Origin: Celerinatantimonas yamalensis
GTDB lineage: Bacteria > Pseudomonadota > Gammaproteobacteria > Enterobacterales > Celerinatantimonadaceae
DNA: 64,000 bases
Direction: 5' to 3'
Assembly (NCBI RefSeq): GCF_046054155.1
Contig: NZ_JBEQCT010000005.1
Span: forward strand, 1-64,000
Part shown: piece by piece, positions 62,986 to 64,000 of the stretch
How positions within the stretch are numbered: position 1 is the stretch's first letter
Layout of the letters: each line of letters starts with the position of its first letter
The notes under the pieces: generated by a model
Told to the model about the DNA's origin: nothing
Database searches by the model: none
What the model saw: the letters and a program-made list of their open reading frames with translations, nothing else
Translations under genes and position numbers: made by a program

Positions 62986-64000
62986 AGTTCGGTATCCTCG
63001 TCGTTTTGTCGCTCTAAAGAACGATCTACAAGTGTCTCTTGTTCTTCGAGGTCATTTTGCTTATTTGATGAACCACCAAAATTTAATGCCATGTTTTTAA
63101 CAGTATCAAACATAAAATCTAACGCTTTATGGTCGGTGAATTTTTGTAGGATTTGCTGGCGAAATTCTTGTTCTGTGGCGTTTTCTTTGGCACAGATAAA
63201 TGCCCAAGGCAAAACGATGGCGTCTTTTATCAAGTCGGCTACATCAAACACCAAGGCCCCGCGACGCGTTTTGCCATGCATGACGGCAAAACCATGAGGA
63301 ATGCCGAGCACCCACAAACAGCAAGCCGCTAAGCCATAGGCAAGGTAGTTACCATGGTTTAGAAAGTCGTTGGCCTTGTCATTTGAGTCCTGTTGGCGGG
63401 TAAAGTCTTCAATACGAACGGTATTAGCTGCGTATTTATACAAAGCTTTGGTGAGTTGCGCTTCGGTGAGTAATAAATCGGATTGTTTCGTAGCGGCATC
63501 GGTTCGGTTATGAAAGGTTTCAAAAGACGATTGTAATACCGCATCTTGCAGGGCGAAGCCTTCGCCTTTTAAGTCTTTGTCTTTTGTCCAAATATGTTCA
63601 AGGTAATCAAGGCGCGCTTTCTGGAAAGTTTTCGCTGCATCAAGGCGTTTGTCGTCATCAAACCAGAATTGCAGCCAACCATGAAGGTATTCCGTTGGTC
63701 GATATTCGCTTTGCGGGGTAAACCATTCTACTTCGCATGCCATATACAACGGCGTTCCACCGCCACCGCAAAATCCGACTAACACGCCTGCTTGAGCAAG
63801 CATTCGCATGGCGGCTTGAGTAATCGACGTACCATTACCCAGTAGAAGTACTGTGGTATTGGCAATCGGTATATTAAAATACTGGTTTTCTCCTGACTTA
63901 TTATTAGAAATCGCTTCCGTAAGATACAAGACTCGACCATCTTTTTGCATCACTCGACAGTATTCGAGGTAATACATATTGGCTCGTTTGGAGTGCAATA
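62982..64000 (-). CDS. cas1: Type I-F integrase Cas1, 5' end beyond window
   Basis: Cas1 with Cas2-3 integrates new spacers. The visible part starts at ILHSKRANMYYLEYCRV, equivalent to about residue 13 of Pseudomonas Cas1, so the true start codon lies just outside the window. The TTG near the edge is an internal Leu codon. Active-site regions include LTEAQLTKALYKYAA, FLNHGNYLAYGLAACCLWVL and GKTRRGALVFDVADLIKD. The protein extends about 30 residues past the usual end with an acidic tail (NKQNDLEEQETLVDRSLE...). Confidence 0.95.
   Translation of the reverse strand, partial: LHSKRANMYYLEYCRVMQKDGRVLYLTEAISNNKSGENQYFNIPIANTTVLLLGNGTSITQAAMRMLAQAGVLVGFCGGGGTPLYMACEVEWFTPQSEYRPTEYLHGWLQFWFDDDKRLDAAKTFQKARLDYLEHIWTKDKDLKGEGFALQDAVLQSSFETFHNRTDAATKQSDLLLTEAQLTKALYKYAANTVRIEDFTRQQDSNDKANDFLNHGNYLAYGLAACCLWVLGIPHGFAVMHGKTRRGALVFDVADLIKDAIVLPWAFICAKENATEQEFRQQILQKFTDHKALDFMFDTVKNMALNFGGSSNKQNDLEEQETLVDRSLERQNDEDTEL

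Noticed and set aside
63990..63998. TTG at the right edge as the cas1 start codon
   Set aside because: The residue aligns with the internal Leu of ILHSKRAN in Cas1f proteins, so the gene continues outside the window.

Overview
The window looks like chromosomal DNA of a facultatively anaerobic gammaproteobacterium. The evidence is two 5S rRNA genes at the left edge, holD next to rimI, miaE, a respiratory D-lactate dehydrogenase, an Hha-like nucleoid modulator, efeUOB, kefG-kefC, a zwf-pgl-gnd operon, and a type I-F CRISPR-Cas locus. The gene content best fits the Vibrionales/Aeromonadales/Enterobacterales assemblage. I cannot name the genus from sequence alone.

Layout. 1-384: two tandem 5S genes, each with its own terminator (end of an rrn operon). 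596-2703: anmK-murQ, peptidoglycan recycling. 2986-4689: dld. 4755-5128: a decayed CobW/ZigA-type GTPase behind an intact 28-bp Zur-like palindrome. 5409-7074: miaE and a two-domain beta-barrel protein. 7540-11454: a Fur-controlled efe iron-uptake operon with EfeO split into two genes. 11622-16601: a GNAT enzyme, kefG-kefC, a YvcK/YbhK protein and a TerB-like protein. 16985-19245: an Hha-like protein, tRNA-Thr, a DUF454 protein, tRNA-Trp, holD and rimI. 19772-28826: a thioredoxin-like protein, a siderophore/heme-type ABC importer, an M42 peptidase, an MdtD-like exporter, a small Cys-rich protein and a double-PAS chemoreceptor. 28942-34897: zwf-pgl-gnd and a secreted GH3 glycosidase with an attenuator-like leader. 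35204-41232: a TSUP exporter and the hutF / hutUIG histidine-degradation genes, without hutH.

41535-50388 is the most interesting metabolic block. Seven genes lie on one strand: an AfuABC-type importer, an inositol-monophosphatase/dual-specificity-phosphatase fusion, a LacI regulator, a KdgM-type outer-membrane channel and a periplasmic histidine acid phosphatase (phytase family). They read as one pathway. A phosphorylated polyol or sugar (phytate or a breakdown product) would enter the periplasm, be trimmed there, be imported still phosphorylated, and be dephosphorylated in the cytoplasm. This is an inference from co-location and family functions.

50655-53638 is an island of two satellite arrays (155-bp and about 152-bp units) built on the same REP-like palindrome. 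They flank an unrecognised, A+T-rich 397-codon gene. The right-hand satellite carries half of a canonical type I-F CRISPR repeat in every unit and runs into the terminal repeat of the CRISPR array (53611-55497, 32 repeats, 31 spacers). That terminal repeat is the canonical I-F sequence, unlike the other repeats. A leader with nested inverted repeats separates the array from a complete I-F cas operon (cas6f, csy3, csy2, csy1, cas2-3, cas1), transcribed leftwards. cas1 runs off the window edge.
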